From Glaciecola sp. (GTDB taxonomy: Bacteria > Pseudomonadota > Gammaproteobacteria > Enterobacterales > Alteromonadaceae): a stretch of 64,000 bases of DNA. A model generated the notes under the pieces. That model was not told the DNA's origin. It searched no databases and was given only the letters and a program-made list of their open reading frames with translations. Location: contig JAAZVZ010000001.1 of assembly GCA_018623155.1 (NCBI GenBank), positions 1-64,000 on the forward strand, written 5' to 3'. This document shows, in pieces, positions 20,197 through 30,385 of this stretch; the first letter of the stretch is position 1; every line of letters starts with the position of its first letter. Both the position numbers and the translations under genes were made by a program.

Positions 20197-21914
20197 TATG
20201 TACGCTCCGTTTTACTAAGGCGCATTTCATCCATCGCCCCATATTTGATTTGCATTGGATATACGTGCTCATTTTGATCCACTGCAATATCCATGAACAC
20301 GAGTCGTTCTTTCTCTGCAAAGCATCGCGCCATTGCGTCATCCAATTCGTCTAACGAGTCCACCTTGATACCGACATGACCATAGGCTTCGGCCAATTTC
20401 ACAAAATCTGGCATCGAATCCATATAAGAATGCGAATGTCGCCCCTTATAAATCATATCTTGCCATTGGCGTACCATCCCCAGTGCACGATTGTTTAATG
20501 AGATGATCTTAATCGGTAAGTTATATTGTAAACACGTGGATAACTCTTGGATATTCATTTGAATAGAACCATCGCCAGTCACAACTACTGACGTTGCTTC
20601 CGGGTGAGCAAACTGAACTCCCATTGCAGCAGGTAAGCCGAAGCCCATCGTGCCAAGACCACCAGAATTGATCCATCGACGTGGTTTCGCGAAAGGATAA
20701 TAAAGCGCTGCAAACATCTGATGCTGGCCAACGTCCGAACTGACGTATGCTTCACCATTAGTATGCTTGTATAACGATTCAATGACTTTTTGAGGTTTTA
20801 TGACTTGTGTGTCTTGATTGTATGACAAACACTTTTGTGCTCGCCAAGCATTGATTTGTTCCCACCAATCCGCTTGTTTTTCAGTTTGCTTACTCAAATC
20901 TTCGTTAGCAAGCTCTTCTAAGAACTCCTTGACCACAACTTCTACTGAACCTACTACCGGGATATGCGCATTCACTGTTTTGGAGATCGAAGCAGGATCA
21001 ATATCAACATGAATGATGTTTGCATTCGGACAGAACTTTTCGACGTTATTTGTAACACGGTCATCAAAACGGGCACCCAGCGCAATAATACAATCCGAAT
21101 TATGCATTGTTTTATTCGCTTCAACCGTTCCATGCATGCCCAACATGCCAATAAATTGCTCATGCACACCCGAAAATGCCCCTAATCCCATAAGGGTACA
21201 AGTGACCGGACAACCCAGTTTTTCTGCAAGTTCGGTGACTTCACCTTCAGCTTGAGCTGCAATGGCCCCCCCGCCAACATATAAAACTGGACGCTTAGCT
21301 TCTATCATTGCGTTGATTGCTTTGCGAATTTGCTTATTGTTCCCTTTCGTTACTGGCTTGTATGAGCGCATCGTAACATCGCTAGGGAATTCATATGGAT
21401 GAGTTTCTGCAACGTTCACAATGTCCTTGGGTAAATCGACCACAACCGGACCTGGACGACCAGAGTTAGCGATATAATAGGCCTGAGCAATCGCTTTTGG
21501 AATGTCCACTGCTCGTTTAACCAAAAAGCTATGTTTTACAATGGGACGTGAACAGCCAACCATATCCGTTTCTTGGAAAGCATCTTCACCAATGTGCTGT
21601 GAAGGCACCTGACCAGATAATATCACCATAGGAATAGAGTCCATGTAGGCAGTCGCAATACCTGTTAATGTATTGGTTGCACCCGGACCTGAAGTGACTA
21701 AGACTGTACCTGTAATGCCGGTAGCACGAGCATAACCATCCGCCATGTGTGCAGCAGCTTGTTCATGACGGACTAACACGTGCTTGACTTCGTCTTGGGC
21801 AAATAACGCGTCATAAATATCTAATACGGCACCACCAGGGTATCCGAACACATGTTTTACACCCAAGTCATTGAGTGTTTGTACCACCATTGCGGCACCG
21901 GACATCATCTTCAT
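20196..21914 (-). CDS. ilvI: Acetolactate synthase III large (catalytic) subunit
   Basis: 572 residues from ATG 21914, with GGAGAG upstream; the open frame extends 26 codons further but lacks family similarity. A thiamine-diphosphate enzyme making acetolactate or acetohydroxybutyrate. [12 protein letters not shown] and the catalytic glutamate in [16 protein letters not shown] lie at the start; the cofactor motif [15 protein letters not shown] lies near 445. Forms the ilvIH operon. Confidence 0.95.
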   Translation of the reverse strand: MKMMSGAAMVVQTLNDLGVKHVFGYPGGAVLDIYDALFAQDEVKHVLVRHEQAAAHMADGYARATGITGTVLVTSGPGATNTLTGIATAYMDSIPMVILSGQVPSQHIGEDAFQETDMVGCSRPIVKHSFLVKRAVDIPKAIAQAYYIANSGRPGPVVVDLPKDIVNVAETHPYEFPSDVTMRSYKPVTKGNNKQIRKAINAMIEAKRPVLYVGGGAIAAQAEGEVTELAEKLGCPVTCTLMGLGAFSGVHEQFIGMLGMHGTVEANKTMHNSDCIIALGARFDDRVTNNVEKFCPNANIIHVDIDPASISKTVNAHIPVVGSVEVVVKEFLEELANEDLSKQTEKQADWWEQINAWRAQKCLSYNQDTQVIKPQKVIESLYKHTNGEAYVSSDVGQHQMFAALYYPFAKPRRWINSGGLGTMGFGLPAAMGVQFAHPEATSVVVTGDGSIQMNIQELSTCLQYNLPIKIISLNNRALGMVRQWQDMIYKGRHSHSYMDSMPDFVKLAEAYGHVGIKVDSLDELDDAMARCFAEKERLVFMDIAVDQNEHVYPMQIKYGAMDEMRLSKTERT

Positions 21915-21963
21915 GAGTCTCTCCAGGTTATTATCTTTAACAAACGTATATTCTACGTTAGGG

Positions 21964-21992
21964 ATTAGGAAGAATAAACACGAATAACTCAA
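21964..21992 (-). promoter_or_regulatory. Candidate ilvIH promoter
   Basis: Minus strand TTGAGT (21987-21992), 17-bp spacer, CCTAAT (21964-21969), about 50 nt before ilvI. Four of six matches in each hexamer, a weak promoter as expected for an activated operon. Confidence 0.4.
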
Positions 21993-22004
21993 AAAGTGAA
22001 ATTT

Positions 22005-22114
22005 ATATCCTAAATATGTAGAATTTTAGGATGAACATCTCGATATAAGTGCTTTTTTGCAGGATAATTAGGATTTTTAACATTTTCGTTACAATGTTCC
22101 GCAAGATTATCCTA
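22005..22114. promoter_or_regulatory. Cluster of TAGGAT/ATCCTA motifs upstream of ilvIH
   Basis: Within 110 bp there are ATATCCTA (22005-22012), AGAATTTTAGGAT (22020-22032), AGGATAATTAGGAT (22061-22074) and ATTATCCTA (22106-22114), in both orientations, with an inner AACATT/AATGTT repeat. AGAATTTTA equals the first nine bases of an Lrp consensus described for E. coli. The cluster lies upstream of the candidate ilvI promoter, where Lrp acts in E. coli. The regulator is inferred. Confidence 0.45.
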
Positions 22115-22149
22115 CATGAGTGTTGTGTGATAACAAATCTGACATTTGT

Positions 22150-22647
22150 TTAACGGTTTTTAGGCACCCATGCCCATATGTAAATGGCCGAAACCGGCTC
22201 GATACCTGTTTCGTCAGTAATTGTGACAGCAACTTCCACCTCACCTTTATCTTCTGTGCGCATCATTTGGATTTGCTCATCCGTTAATGACGCGTTCGCT
22301 TCAAGCGCGCCAGTTGCTCGTTTAAGATAATTTACCTGCATTGACTTAAGTAATGGTAATTTATCTCCTGGTAAGTTAGTACCCACGACAAATCCAGTTG
22401 CTGACTCTCCTAAGAGGGCTGTGCCTGCTGCATGAACCCCGCCAATGTGGTTTTGAACGCGTTTTAAATTGCGCTGACGAAACGTCACTGTTTTTATATC
22501 TGTTTGCACAATATCTTGTTTTGCAGTGCCGCTAAGCTTCACCATATGACGAAATAATCGAGTGATAACAAATTGTTGTAGCCATAGAGGCTTATCCAAC
22601 AGTTTTAGGACAATCTTGCGCAATGGATTATTGAGATGTTCTGTCAT
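22150..22647 (-). CDS. DUF4442 hotdog-fold protein
   Basis: 165 residues. The central part, with HIGGVHAAGTALLGESATG near residues 88-106, fits the DUF4442/PaaI-like hotdog thioesterase superfamily. The substrate is unknown. No signal peptide or membrane segment is evident. It follows the TPR-sulfotransferase gene by 24 bp on the same strand, so the two may be cotranscribed. Confidence 0.75.
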   Translation of the reverse strand: MTEHLNNPLRKIVLKLLDKPLWLQQFVITRLFRHMVKLSGTAKQDIVQTDIKTVTFRQRNLKRVQNHIGGVHAAGTALLGESATGFVVGTNLPGDKLPLLKSMQVNYLKRATGALEANASLTDEQIQMMRTEDKGEVEVAVTITDETGIEPVSAIYIWAWVPKNR

Positions 22648-22671
22648 TATTTTTCTCTAAGGGCATTCTGG

Positions 22672-24237
22672 TTAGACCAGTTTATGCGCTTTCAAATAAT
22701 CATGCAAGGGCTCTAGGGCCGAGCCAAATTTTTTCCATCGGCCAATGCTTGAAGTGTTTATCGGTTCACGAACTTGCACTTTACTCGCTGTGGATACAGG
22801 TGTTTTATTTTGCTCAACATGCATACATTGGCTTTCGAAAGGCAGTTGGCAAAACTCTAATAATTCTTTCACCTGAGTCGTCGGGTCTGTCGCGAGTGAT
22901 TCATAGTTCTGTATTCTGATACACTCTCCATACCGAGCTTCCATTAGATTTATATGTCTGCGAAAAGCCACATAAAAATCACCTATGCTCTGCAAATTCA
23001 ACGCGTATTGGTAATACGGTGAGTTAAGAGAAAACATTTGGCGATAATTACCAATACACGTATCCATCGGATCACGTAACATGATGATGATTTTGGCCTG
23101 AGGCAATGCAGCGCGAATCAAATCTATGTAAAAGAAGTTAAACGGTAATTTATCAATAAAGTGCGGTTTATCCGCAGCAATACGTTGCGTTTTATGGATA
23201 TACAGTTGGCCTAATTGAGCCATATTTAGACCCATGGATTGCTCAATTGTCGATGGGTCAAGTACCAATTGACCTGGTGTCTGGGCTAATTGCTTCACGG
23301 CAATCCCAAAATCCTGTAATTCTCCACCAGAACCCACCCTAGAATGATGCGATAAAATCCGCTCAACCAATGTAGTACCTGAACGAGGCATACCGACGAT
23401 AAAAATAGGACGCACTGACTCACAGCCGACTTGTTCTAGAGGCATAGACCACTGCTGACAAGCCTCAAAAATAGCTTTATCCTGGGCAAAATCATATGGT
23501 GTGTAGGTTAATTTATTTTGCTTGGCACGCTCCAAAACCTCTAAGGCTTTAGAGTGCTGAGCAGTATTTTGATATTCAATCGCTAAAGCGTGGGCGAGGT
23601 GTAACTGGGCATCAGGCTCTTGTGGCGGAGTGGACAAAAGGGATTCAAGCTCTTTGATTCTCTCTTCATGATGATCGTGTTTGGGCATATCTGAAATGGC
23701 AAACTGCGTGGGGGGATGGCTTGGCTCGATGCGCAAAACGTTCGCAAATTGTATCAGAGCTTCGGTAAACTCGCCGGCAAATTTTAACGACATACCATAA
23801 TTATAAAAATACATGGGCTTACTGTTATCCAGTGCAATGGCTGCTTCAAAAAATAACCGAGCACGCTCATGAAAACCCAGTCTAGATAATGAAACGCCTA
23901 CAGTATCCAAAGCATTTGGTTGCTTTAATGCAGGTATATCAATGTTATCAGCTGCCTCTAATGCTTGATTGCTATTGCCCAAAAGCGCTTGGCATTTGCA
24001 ATAGTAAGCTAAATATTCTGGCTTAACGTTCAGGCTCAATGCTTTTTCAAAACACTGACTGGCTTTATTAAACTGCCCTATTTCAGAATTAATAATACCC
24101 AATAAAAAATACCCTTCAGCTTGCAAAGATGTGTCTGAGTGTTGTTGAATAAAAGCCACAACCATCGGATGTGCTTGGACAAACTGACCTTGATTCAGTA
24201 ATTGATTGATTTTGGACAGCGACGGGACAGTATTCAT
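22672..24237 (-). CDS. TPR-repeat sulfotransferase
   Basis: 521 residues from ATG 24237; an upstream ATG at 24285 lies inside a terminator hairpin and is unlikely. The N-terminal half (about 1-255) is TPR repeats (AEGYFLLGIINSEIGQFNKA, FYNYGMSLKFAGEF). The C-terminal half is a sulfotransferase domain with the phosphosulfate loop VGMPRSGTTLVERIL near 281 and a 3'-phosphate motif MLRDPMDTCIGNYRQ near 384, pointing to PAPS-dependent sulfation of an unknown substrate. No signal peptide. Directly follows a TonB-dependent receptor. Confidence 0.85.
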   Translation of the reverse strand: MNTVPSLSKINQLLNQGQFVQAHPMVVAFIQQHSDTSLQAEGYFLLGIINSEIGQFNKASQCFEKALSLNVKPEYLAYYCKCQALLGNSNQALEAADNIDIPALKQPNALDTVGVSLSRLGFHERARLFFEAAIALDNSKPMYFYNYGMSLKFAGEFTEALIQFANVLRIEPSHPPTQFAISDMPKHDHHEERIKELESLLSTPPQEPDAQLHLAHALAIEYQNTAQHSKALEVLERAKQNKLTYTPYDFAQDKAIFEACQQWSMPLEQVGCESVRPIFIVGMPRSGTTLVERILSHHSRVGSGGELQDFGIAVKQLAQTPGQLVLDPSTIEQSMGLNMAQLGQLYIHKTQRIAADKPHFIDKLPFNFFYIDLIRAALPQAKIIIMLRDPMDTCIGNYRQMFSLNSPYYQYALNLQSIGDFYVAFRRHINLMEARYGECIRIQNYESLATDPTTQVKELLEFCQLPFESQCMHVEQNKTPVSTASKVQVREPINTSSIGRWKKFGSALEPLHDYLKAHKLV

Positions 24238-24273
24238 AATATTTAAGGATATTTTTTGGCTATTAAAACAAAA

Positions 24274-24297
24274 AAGCCGGTTCATTTGAACCGGCTT
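24274..24297 (-). terminator. Intrinsic terminator after the TonB-dependent receptor gene
   Basis: AAGCCGGTTCA and TGAACCGGCTT form an 11-bp perfect stem, followed on the minus strand by TTTTGTTTT. It lies 18 nt after the receptor stop and 37 nt before the sulfotransferase start, so it should reduce read-through between them. Confidence 0.85.
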
Positions 24298-24315
24298 AAA
24301 ACGACTTTATAAGAT

Positions 24316-26796
24316 TTAAAGTTCAAACTTGTAAGTGAACTTCACACCAATCTTACGTGGTGGGATCAAGAAGCGCCCATAATTACGCAATTGATCAACA
24401 CCGTTTAAATCACCAACGTCATAGTTATTTAAACCTAAGTCACCACGATCACGGCGAATTGAGCTATACGCGTACTTATCAAATAAGTTATTTACGTATA
24501 ACGACACTGCCCAATTGTCTTCGGTGATCGTTGCACTGATATTACTTAGCGCAAACCCAGGAATGAGTTCACCATCAGCACGAATACCAACCTTGGATGC
24601 AACCTCATCCTGATAAGTTAAACCATACACTAGGTCTAAACCTTTGCCATCCAAAATTTCTGTTGAATATTTCAGGCCAAATGAAGCTTGTGTTTCAGGT
24701 GAGCCAGATAAGCGATCGCCTGCTTTGCCGTCATAATAGTCTTGAATCAGAGCTTCTTCTGCTGAGATGTCGCCAGAACGATCGAATTGAACACCAAACA
24801 AATAAGGAGCGTCTTCAGTTAACTTCGCATTGACTGTTGAGTACGTTGCATACGCAGTTAATTCATCGGTCAAGATTGCACGAGCTGACAATTCAATCCC
24901 TTTACTCTCGGCCCCTTTAGCATTGGCAGTAATTGGCTGAGCGCCATTGACAGTCGCACCAGCAACTTGAGCGTCATCCCATTCAACCATGAAGGTCGCT
25001 GCATTGATTTGTAATTTGTTGCCAAATAACGCTGATTTCACGCCAACTTCATAGTTAGTTGTAGTGTCTGCAACGAAGACTTGCTCGTTCGGTAATGCAC
25101 ACACAATTTGATTGTCGATTTCATTGATGTTAGATGGACACGCCGCAACACCATTTGCGCCGCCGATCCGGAAACCTTCTGATAAGGTGAAATACGTCAT
25201 CACATCACGGTTAATTTGATACGACGTATTGAATTTTAACAACGTACCGCTGTCATCAGCGCTTTCTGAACCATAATCCAGTACAATTGAGTCAGGCGCA
25301 CGCCCATCAAAAACAGTGTAATACAATGGCAAATCGATAGCAGAGCGAGTATCCACCTCATACTCATAAGCACGAATACCTAGTGTGACATCCCACTTAT
25401 CATTGATCTCATAAGTTGCCTCACCAAAGATGGCTGATTCAGTTACAGTAGATTCACTGACCGATAAATATTCTAAATCACCTGGACGAACTTGTGCACC
25501 GCCAAACTCATCAACTGCAAATTGAGAAAAACCAGGGGTGAACTCTGAAGAGGAACCGTCAGATTCTACCTTGTTGTAAAATGCACCCACAATCCAACTG
25601 AACTTGTCAGTATCTTTGGATACTAAGCGCACTTCCTGAGTAAAGATGTCAGTGTTGTCCAACTCTCGAGTAAACGCTGAAAATGCAGGGAAAGCTTCAT
25701 AACTGTAGTCTAAGCGAATTAAAAGGTCTGTTTGGTCACGTTGACCATCGGCTTCAAATGAAGACAAACCGGTCGCAGAAACTAAATCAGCAAAACCAAG
25801 ATCCGCATTCACTTCAAGGCTAAGTAATTCGTCTGTTTTTTGACGAGGCTCTAGGTAACGATACGCAGAGCTGTATTTACCAACGTTAGCTTGAGATAAT
25901 GGGTTGCTCTCTGGCAAAGCGTTATAATGCGTTATGGAGCGGCCTTCAACATCTTGATTCTGGTAGAAATATGACAATGTCGCATCGATGTCAGCCGTTG
26001 GTTGCCAACGCAATGCAGCACGAGCGGTTAATGTCTTTTCACCATTAGCGTCTTTCACTGAACGGATATTCGCATCCACTTCTGAGGCGTTATTCCAGTC
26101 GACATCTGGTCGAGATACACCACCTTGACGTACCACATAATCGTAGTCAATGAAGCCAGGGTCATTATAAAAATTAACCGATGCACGGAACCCTAGCTCA
26201 TCATTGATTAGAGGTGTATTAAAAACAAATCCGTACTCACCACCAAGACTATCCGATTCAGACATAGATGAAATATTGCCATAGACTTCACCTTCAGTCA
26301 GATCTAAGTCAACGCCTTTTGGAATGTAACGGATGGCGCCACCAAGTGTGCCGGCACCATATAATGTCCCTTGTGGACCAATCAAAACTTCTACTCGTTC
26401 AATATCAGTTAAACGCATGTTAAGCAAAACTGGAATTTCACCAAAGTAGGTCGCAACGGTTCCACCGTTGGCGCCTGGACCAAGTGTGTTAGTATTTAAA
26501 CCACGCACAATAATAGGAGAGTCACTGCGGCCACCTTGGTCGACTACAGTCAGACCTGGCACCCAGCGTGCAACATCTTCAAGCTGACCGATGTTTTGCT
26601 CTGTGAGTGTGTCAGCGGTTAATGCAGTGATATTTAAAGGTGCTTCCTGAACGGTGCCGGTACGGCGTGTTGCTGTGATTTCAATGCGTTCAACTTGCGC
26701 TTCCTGCTCTTGAGCCAAGGCAGTTGAGGCAGGCGCAATACTCGCAGCAATAGCCGCAGCTACCAGCGAGGTTTGAAACTTCGGTAATGTTTTCAT
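24316..26796 (-). CDS. TonB-dependent outer-membrane receptor
   Basis: 826 residues. Signal peptide of about 28 residues ending in ALA, a TonB-box-like IEITATRR near 37, a plug domain (about 45-160, with VPGLTVVDQGGRSDSPIIVRGLN split over the plug) and a 22-strand-type barrel. The C-terminus ends YKFEL. Such receptors import siderophores, vitamins, glycans or other ligands using TonB energy. The substrate is not evident; the overall flavour is of the large receptor families of Alteromonadales and sphingomonads. The neighbouring sulfotransferase may be related in function. Confidence 0.93.
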   Translation of the reverse strand: MKTLPKFQTSLVAAAIAASIAPASTALAQEQEAQVERIEITATRRTGTVQEAPLNITALTADTLTEQNIGQLEDVARWVPGLTVVDQGGRSDSPIIVRGLNTNTLGPGANGGTVATYFGEIPVLLNMRLTDIERVEVLIGPQGTLYGAGTLGGAIRYIPKGVDLDLTEGEVYGNISSMSESDSLGGEYGFVFNTPLINDELGFRASVNFYNDPGFIDYDYVVRQGGVSRPDVDWNNASEVDANIRSVKDANGEKTLTARAALRWQPTADIDATLSYFYQNQDVEGRSITHYNALPESNPLSQANVGKYSSAYRYLEPRQKTDELLSLEVNADLGFADLVSATGLSSFEADGQRDQTDLLIRLDYSYEAFPAFSAFTRELDNTDIFTQEVRLVSKDTDKFSWIVGAFYNKVESDGSSSEFTPGFSQFAVDEFGGAQVRPGDLEYLSVSESTVTESAIFGEATYEINDKWDVTLGIRAYEYEVDTRSAIDLPLYYTVFDGRAPDSIVLDYGSESADDSGTLLKFNTSYQINRDVMTYFTLSEGFRIGGANGVAACPSNINEIDNQIVCALPNEQVFVADTTTNYEVGVKSALFGNKLQINAATFMVEWDDAQVAGATVNGAQPITANAKGAESKGIELSARAILTDELTAYATYSTVNAKLTEDAPYLFGVQFDRSGDISAEEALIQDYYDGKAGDRLSGSPETQASFGLKYSTEILDGKGLDLVYGLTYQDEVASKVGIRADGELIPGFALSNISATITEDNWAVSLYVNNLFDKYAYSSIRRDRGDLGLNNYDVGDLNGVDQLRNYGRFLIPPRKIGVKFTYKFEL

Positions 26797-26857
26797 GATG
26801 TTTTCCCTGTTAAGGAGTGATTATTCAATATTGATTTATTATTAATATTATCGTGTG

Positions 26858-26886
26858 ATTTTATGATAGGGGTATAAAATGTACAA
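26858..26886 (-). promoter_or_regulatory. Candidate promoter for the TonB-dependent receptor
   Basis: Minus strand TTGTAC (26881-26886), 17-bp spacer, TAAAAT (26858-26863), about 60 nt before the start codon. Five of six in the -10, weak -35. No clear Fur box was found. Confidence 0.4.
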
Positions 26887-26905
26887 TAGTTAACTAAACA
26901 TCGTT

Positions 26906-27457
26906 TTAAATTTTAAACACATGCTCACGGTAGTGAACTAATTCTGCAATGGACTCACGAATATCGTCCAACGCCAAATGCACACCTTTTTTGATGACTC
27001 GATCCACAATCTCTGGTTGCCAGCGACGAGTCAACTCTTTGATGGTTGATACATCGATATTGCGATAATGACAGTAATTTTCGAGGTTGGGCATATATTC
27101 AGTCATGAAACGACGATCTTGACCAATACTGTTACCGCATAACGGTGATTGTTGAGGCCCGACCCATTGTTTAACAAAATCCAACGTCATTTTTTCGGCA
27201 TCTGATACAGAATATCTGCTTTCACGACAGCGCTGAGTCAGACCTGATTCTCCATGCGTTTTGATACACCATTCATTCATGTTGGACAAAGTTTCATCAG
27301 ATTGATGGATTGCTACAACTGGCCCTTCAGCCAGGACATTGAGGTTTTTGTCGGTAATAATGGTTGCGATTTCTAATACCACGCACTCTTTAGGATCGAG
27401 TCCGGTCATTTCCATATCGATCCAAATCAAATTTTCAGAAGACGATTCTGGGGGCAT
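26906..27457 (-). CDS. orn: Oligoribonuclease
   Basis: 183 residues. Orn degrades very short RNAs, including pGpG from cyclic-di-GMP turnover. DEDDh exonuclease motifs: [10 protein letters not shown] near 12-21 (Asp14, Glu16), [11 protein letters not shown] in the middle and HLALDDI near the end. It is divergent from rsgA, as in E. coli (orn/rsgA-psd). Confidence 0.96.
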   Translation of the reverse strand: MPPESSSENLIWIDMEMTGLDPKECVVLEIATIITDKNLNVLAEGPVVAIHQSDETLSNMNEWCIKTHGESGLTQRCRESRYSVSDAEKMTLDFVKQWVGPQQSPLCGNSIGQDRRFMTEYMPNLENYCHYRNIDVSTIKELTRRWQPEIVDRVIKKGVHLALDDIRESIAELVHYREHVFKI

Positions 27458-27549
27458 ACAATAAAATTCCTATGTCAGAGTAGCATTAGCATTATATCCA
27501 GCTTAACGGTAATATATAAACTGATTTTAATTTTATCTTGTAATAATTC

Positions 27550-28575
27550 GTGGCCAAAAAACCTAAACTCAGCGAACGTCAACGCCGCCAAATTGCCCAG
27601 AACCGACGTAAAAAGCAAGCTGCTCCCAAGCTAGATGTCGCTCATCTTGGTCCGCTTACAACGGGTAAAGTGGTGAGTCGCTTTGGTAAGCAAGCGATTG
27701 TCAGAGACGCACAAGAACGCGAATTTCAAGTTCATATTCGACGGACAATTAATTCCGTAGTATGCGGTGATGATGTACAATTTTACCCACCTTCTAGCAA
27801 TGCAGATAGTGACTTAGGTGTGATTGAGCTGGTCGAAGAACGCGCGTCTGTTTTGACACGGCCTGATTTTTACGATGGTATTAAACCGATTGCCGCGAAC
27901 ATAGACCAAATTATTATTGTCAGTTCCATCGTACCCACATTATCCACTCATATTATCGACCGTTACATTGTGGCATGTGAAGATGTTCGAATCACACCAA
28001 TTATAGTCATTAATAAAGTCGAATTACTCGATGATGAAGATTTTGCTGTGGTCGAAGAAATGACTCAAGTGTATCGAGATATCGGCTATCGAATCTTGTA
28101 TACCTCATGTAAAGCGAATATCGGAATCGCTGAGTTAGCCGATTTACTGGTAGATAAAATCAGTGTATTTGTCGGTCAGTCAGGTGTTGGTAAAAGCTCT
28201 TTAGTCAATGCACTACTGCCAGAGTCTGAAGAGCTAGTCGGTGATATCTCTGCGAATTCAGGGTTAGGACAACACACTACGACTGCAGCAAAACTTATCC
28301 CTTTTGCCAAAGGTGGGGAATTAATTGATTCACCTGGAGTGCGAGAATTTGCCTTATGGCACCTCCCTGAAGAACAAATCACACAAGGCTTCATCGAGTT
28401 TAGAGATTATTTGGGTGGCTGCAAATTTCGCGATTGTAAACATCGTGATGATCCTGGGTGCTTATTGCGTCAAGCTGTCGAAGAGGGAAAGATTGATCCT
28501 GAACGTTTTACCAGCTATCACAGGATCCTTGAGTCAATGTCTGACAAACGTCCTAATTTTGCCAAGGATTTTTAA
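27550..28575 (+). CDS. rsgA: Ribosome small subunit GTPase RsgA
   Basis: 341 residues from GTG 27550. RsgA helps late 30S maturation. Order: basic N-terminus, OB fold (about 35-105), circularly permuted GTPase with NKVELL before GQSGVGKSS and DSPGVREF, and a zinc-binding C-terminal domain with [14 protein letters not shown]. It precedes psd by 56 bp, the E. coli order. Confidence 0.96.
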   Translation: MAKKPKLSERQRRQIAQNRRKKQAAPKLDVAHLGPLTTGKVVSRFGKQAIVRDAQEREFQVHIRRTINSVVCGDDVQFYPPSSNADSDLGVIELVEERASVLTRPDFYDGIKPIAANIDQIIIVSSIVPTLSTHIIDRYIVACEDVRITPIIVINKVELLDDEDFAVVEEMTQVYRDIGYRILYTSCKANIGIAELADLLVDKISVFVGQSGVGKSSLVNALLPESEELVGDISANSGLGQHTTTAAKLIPFAKGGELIDSPGVREFALWHLPEEQITQGFIEFRDYLGGCKFRDCKHRDDPGCLLRQAVEEGKIDPERFTSYHRILESMSDKRPNFAKDF

Positions 28576-28631
28576 TTCTTTCTGCGTCAAATCCATGTAC
28601 AATACGCGCTCTTATTTTTGGAGAAAACACC

Positions 28632-29504
28632 GTGCTGGATTGGTTTAAAGTTCGTTTACAATATATTTTACCGAAACATGCGTTATCGCGCTTAGTTGGC
28701 AAATTTGCTGCAGGTGAATATGGCAAGGTCACGACAACAGTGATCAAAGCATTCATCAAGCAATTTGATGTAGATATGAGTGAAGCGAAACACGAAGATC
28801 CCTCTCATTACCCAAGCTTCAACGCATTTTTTACTCGAGAACTCAAAGACGGTATACGCACATTCTCCGACGATACCAATGAACTCGGTCATGCTGTCGA
28901 CGGGACCGTTAGCCAGTGCGGCCCCATTGAGGGAGAACAAATTTTTCAGGCCAAGGGGCATCACTATAGCCTCACAGCATTGTTAGGTGGAGATGCGAGG
29001 CTTGCGGCTCCGTTCAAAGGGGGAAGTTTTGCGACTATCTATCTTTCTCCTCGTGATTATCACCGTATACATATGCCATTGACAGGAAAGCTTACCGATA
29101 TGATTTATGTCCCGGGTGAGCTTTTTTCAGTTAACCCCTTAACTGCCCAAAACGTACCAGGTTTGTTTGCTCGCAATGAACGAGTCGTTGCGATTTTTGA
29201 TACAGCTATTGGCAAAGTCGCTATTGTGTTAGTCGGTGCAACCATTGTTGCAAGCATTGAAACATCTTGGGCTGGGACGGTGACACCGCCTGCTGGTAAA
29301 AACGTTACTCATTGGCAATACACTGACAGTGCGGGAGACAGTATCACATTGCAAAAAGGTGAGGAAATGGGCTTATTCAAATTGGGCTCTACCATTGTGG
29401 TATGCTTTGAACCAAACCGTGTTGATTTGAGTGACTTAAAAGCAGGTCAAGTGACTCGTTTAGGTGAAACATTTGCTATGACCATTGAGCCTGATACTAA
29501 GTAA
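28632..29504 (+). CDS. psd: Phosphatidylserine decarboxylase proenzyme
   Basis: 290 residues from GTG 28632. It makes phosphatidylethanolamine at the inner membrane. The self-cleavage site LGST lies near residue 255 (FKLGSTIVVCFEPNRV), whose serine becomes the pyruvoyl group. HAVDGTVSQCG and YHRIHMP carry the other catalytic residues. Length is normal. It is followed 5 bp later by a transporter gene. Confidence 0.96.
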   Translation: MLDWFKVRLQYILPKHALSRLVGKFAAGEYGKVTTTVIKAFIKQFDVDMSEAKHEDPSHYPSFNAFFTRELKDGIRTFSDDTNELGHAVDGTVSQCGPIEGEQIFQAKGHHYSLTALLGGDARLAAPFKGGSFATIYLSPRDYHRIHMPLTGKLTDMIYVPGELFSVNPLTAQNVPGLFARNERVVAIFDTAIGKVAIVLVGATIVASIETSWAGTVTPPAGKNVTHWQYTDSAGDSITLQKGEEMGLFKLGSTIVVCFEPNRVDLSDLKAGQVTRLGETFAMTIEPDTK

Positions 29505-29509
29505 TATTT

Positions 29510-30385
29510 ATGGATCCCGTTAAACGCAGTCTTTATTCGCTACATTTTACCGTCATGTTATTAGGCGGAACTGCGTTATTCTCGCAAATTATCCCATTAA
29601 CCGCATTAGATATTACGATTGGTCGTTCGGTTTTTGCTTGTCTCTTTTTATACGCTCTTATCAAGCTAATGGGTGAATCTTGGCGGTTAGATAACCCCCG
29701 TGATTATTGGGTTGGCGCCGGGCTTGGAGTGATTATGGCTGTCCATTGGATCACCTACTTTGCTGCGATGCAGTATGCTGGTGTTTCGGTTGGGATCATT
29801 GCACTATTTACTTTTCCAGTCATCACCGTATTACTTGAACCCTTTTTCGAAAAAATTCGCCTCATCTGGCAAGATGTTATCAGTGCTATCGTTGTATTCA
29901 TTGGGATCATGTTGATCGTCCCTGAGAATAACCTAAACAATGACATTACTATGGGCGTAGCAGTTGGCGTCTTCTCTGCTCTACTGTATGCTTTGCGTAA
30001 TTTATTACACCGACAGTATTTTTCACATTATAGTGGCGCAAAAGCCATGAGTTATCAGACCTTAATTGTTTCAGCCTGCTTAATTGGATTTACTTCTGAT
30101 GACATGCTGAATATGTCTGGGCATTCGTTACTCTTATTATTTGTGTTAGGTACCTTGTTTACCGCTGTACCACATGCCATGGTGGCTGCGTGTTTGCAGC
30201 ATCTACGCGCCAAAACATTTTCTCTGGTTGCGTGTATGCAACCGTTTTACGGGGTGATTTTGGCTATTGTATTGCTAGGCGAACAACCCAATTGGCAAAC
30301 CTATATCGGTGGACTTTTGATCGTTGCTGCCGCCGTATATGAAACCATCATAACAGGCAAACGTCATGCTCATTCTCGCCCATAG
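29510..30385 (+). CDS. EamA/DMT-superfamily transporter
   Basis: 291 residues with about ten hydrophobic helices in two EamA halves (first about 5-135, second about 145-285, the latter ending in VVLAIVLLGEQPNWQTYIGG-type sequence). These are inner-membrane metabolite exporters or importers; the substrate cannot be told. The 3' end overlaps the GDPD gene by 20 bp, suggesting cotranscription with psd. Confidence 0.85.
   Translation: MDPVKRSLYSLHFTVMLLGGTALFSQIIPLTALDITIGRSVFACLFLYALIKLMGESWRLDNPRDYWVGAGLGVIMAVHWITYFAAMQYAGVSVGIIALFTFPVITVLLEPFFEKIRLIWQDVISAIVVFIGIMLIVPENNLNNDITMGVAVGVFSALLYALRNLLHRQYFSHYSGAKAMSYQTLIVSACLIGFTSDDMLNMSGHSLLLLFVLGTLFTAVPHAMVAACLQHLRAKTFSLVACMQPFYGVILAIVLLGEQPNWQTYIGGLLIVAAAVYETIITGKRHAHSRP

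Noticed and set aside
21915..21992. 26-codon N-terminal extension of ilvI
   Set aside because: It overlaps the candidate promoter and has no similarity to the family; GGAGAG precedes ATG 21914.
24238..24285. Upstream ATG extension of the TPR-sulfotransferase
   Set aside because: The extra start lies inside the stem of the terminator of the preceding gene, so a ribosome could hardly use it.
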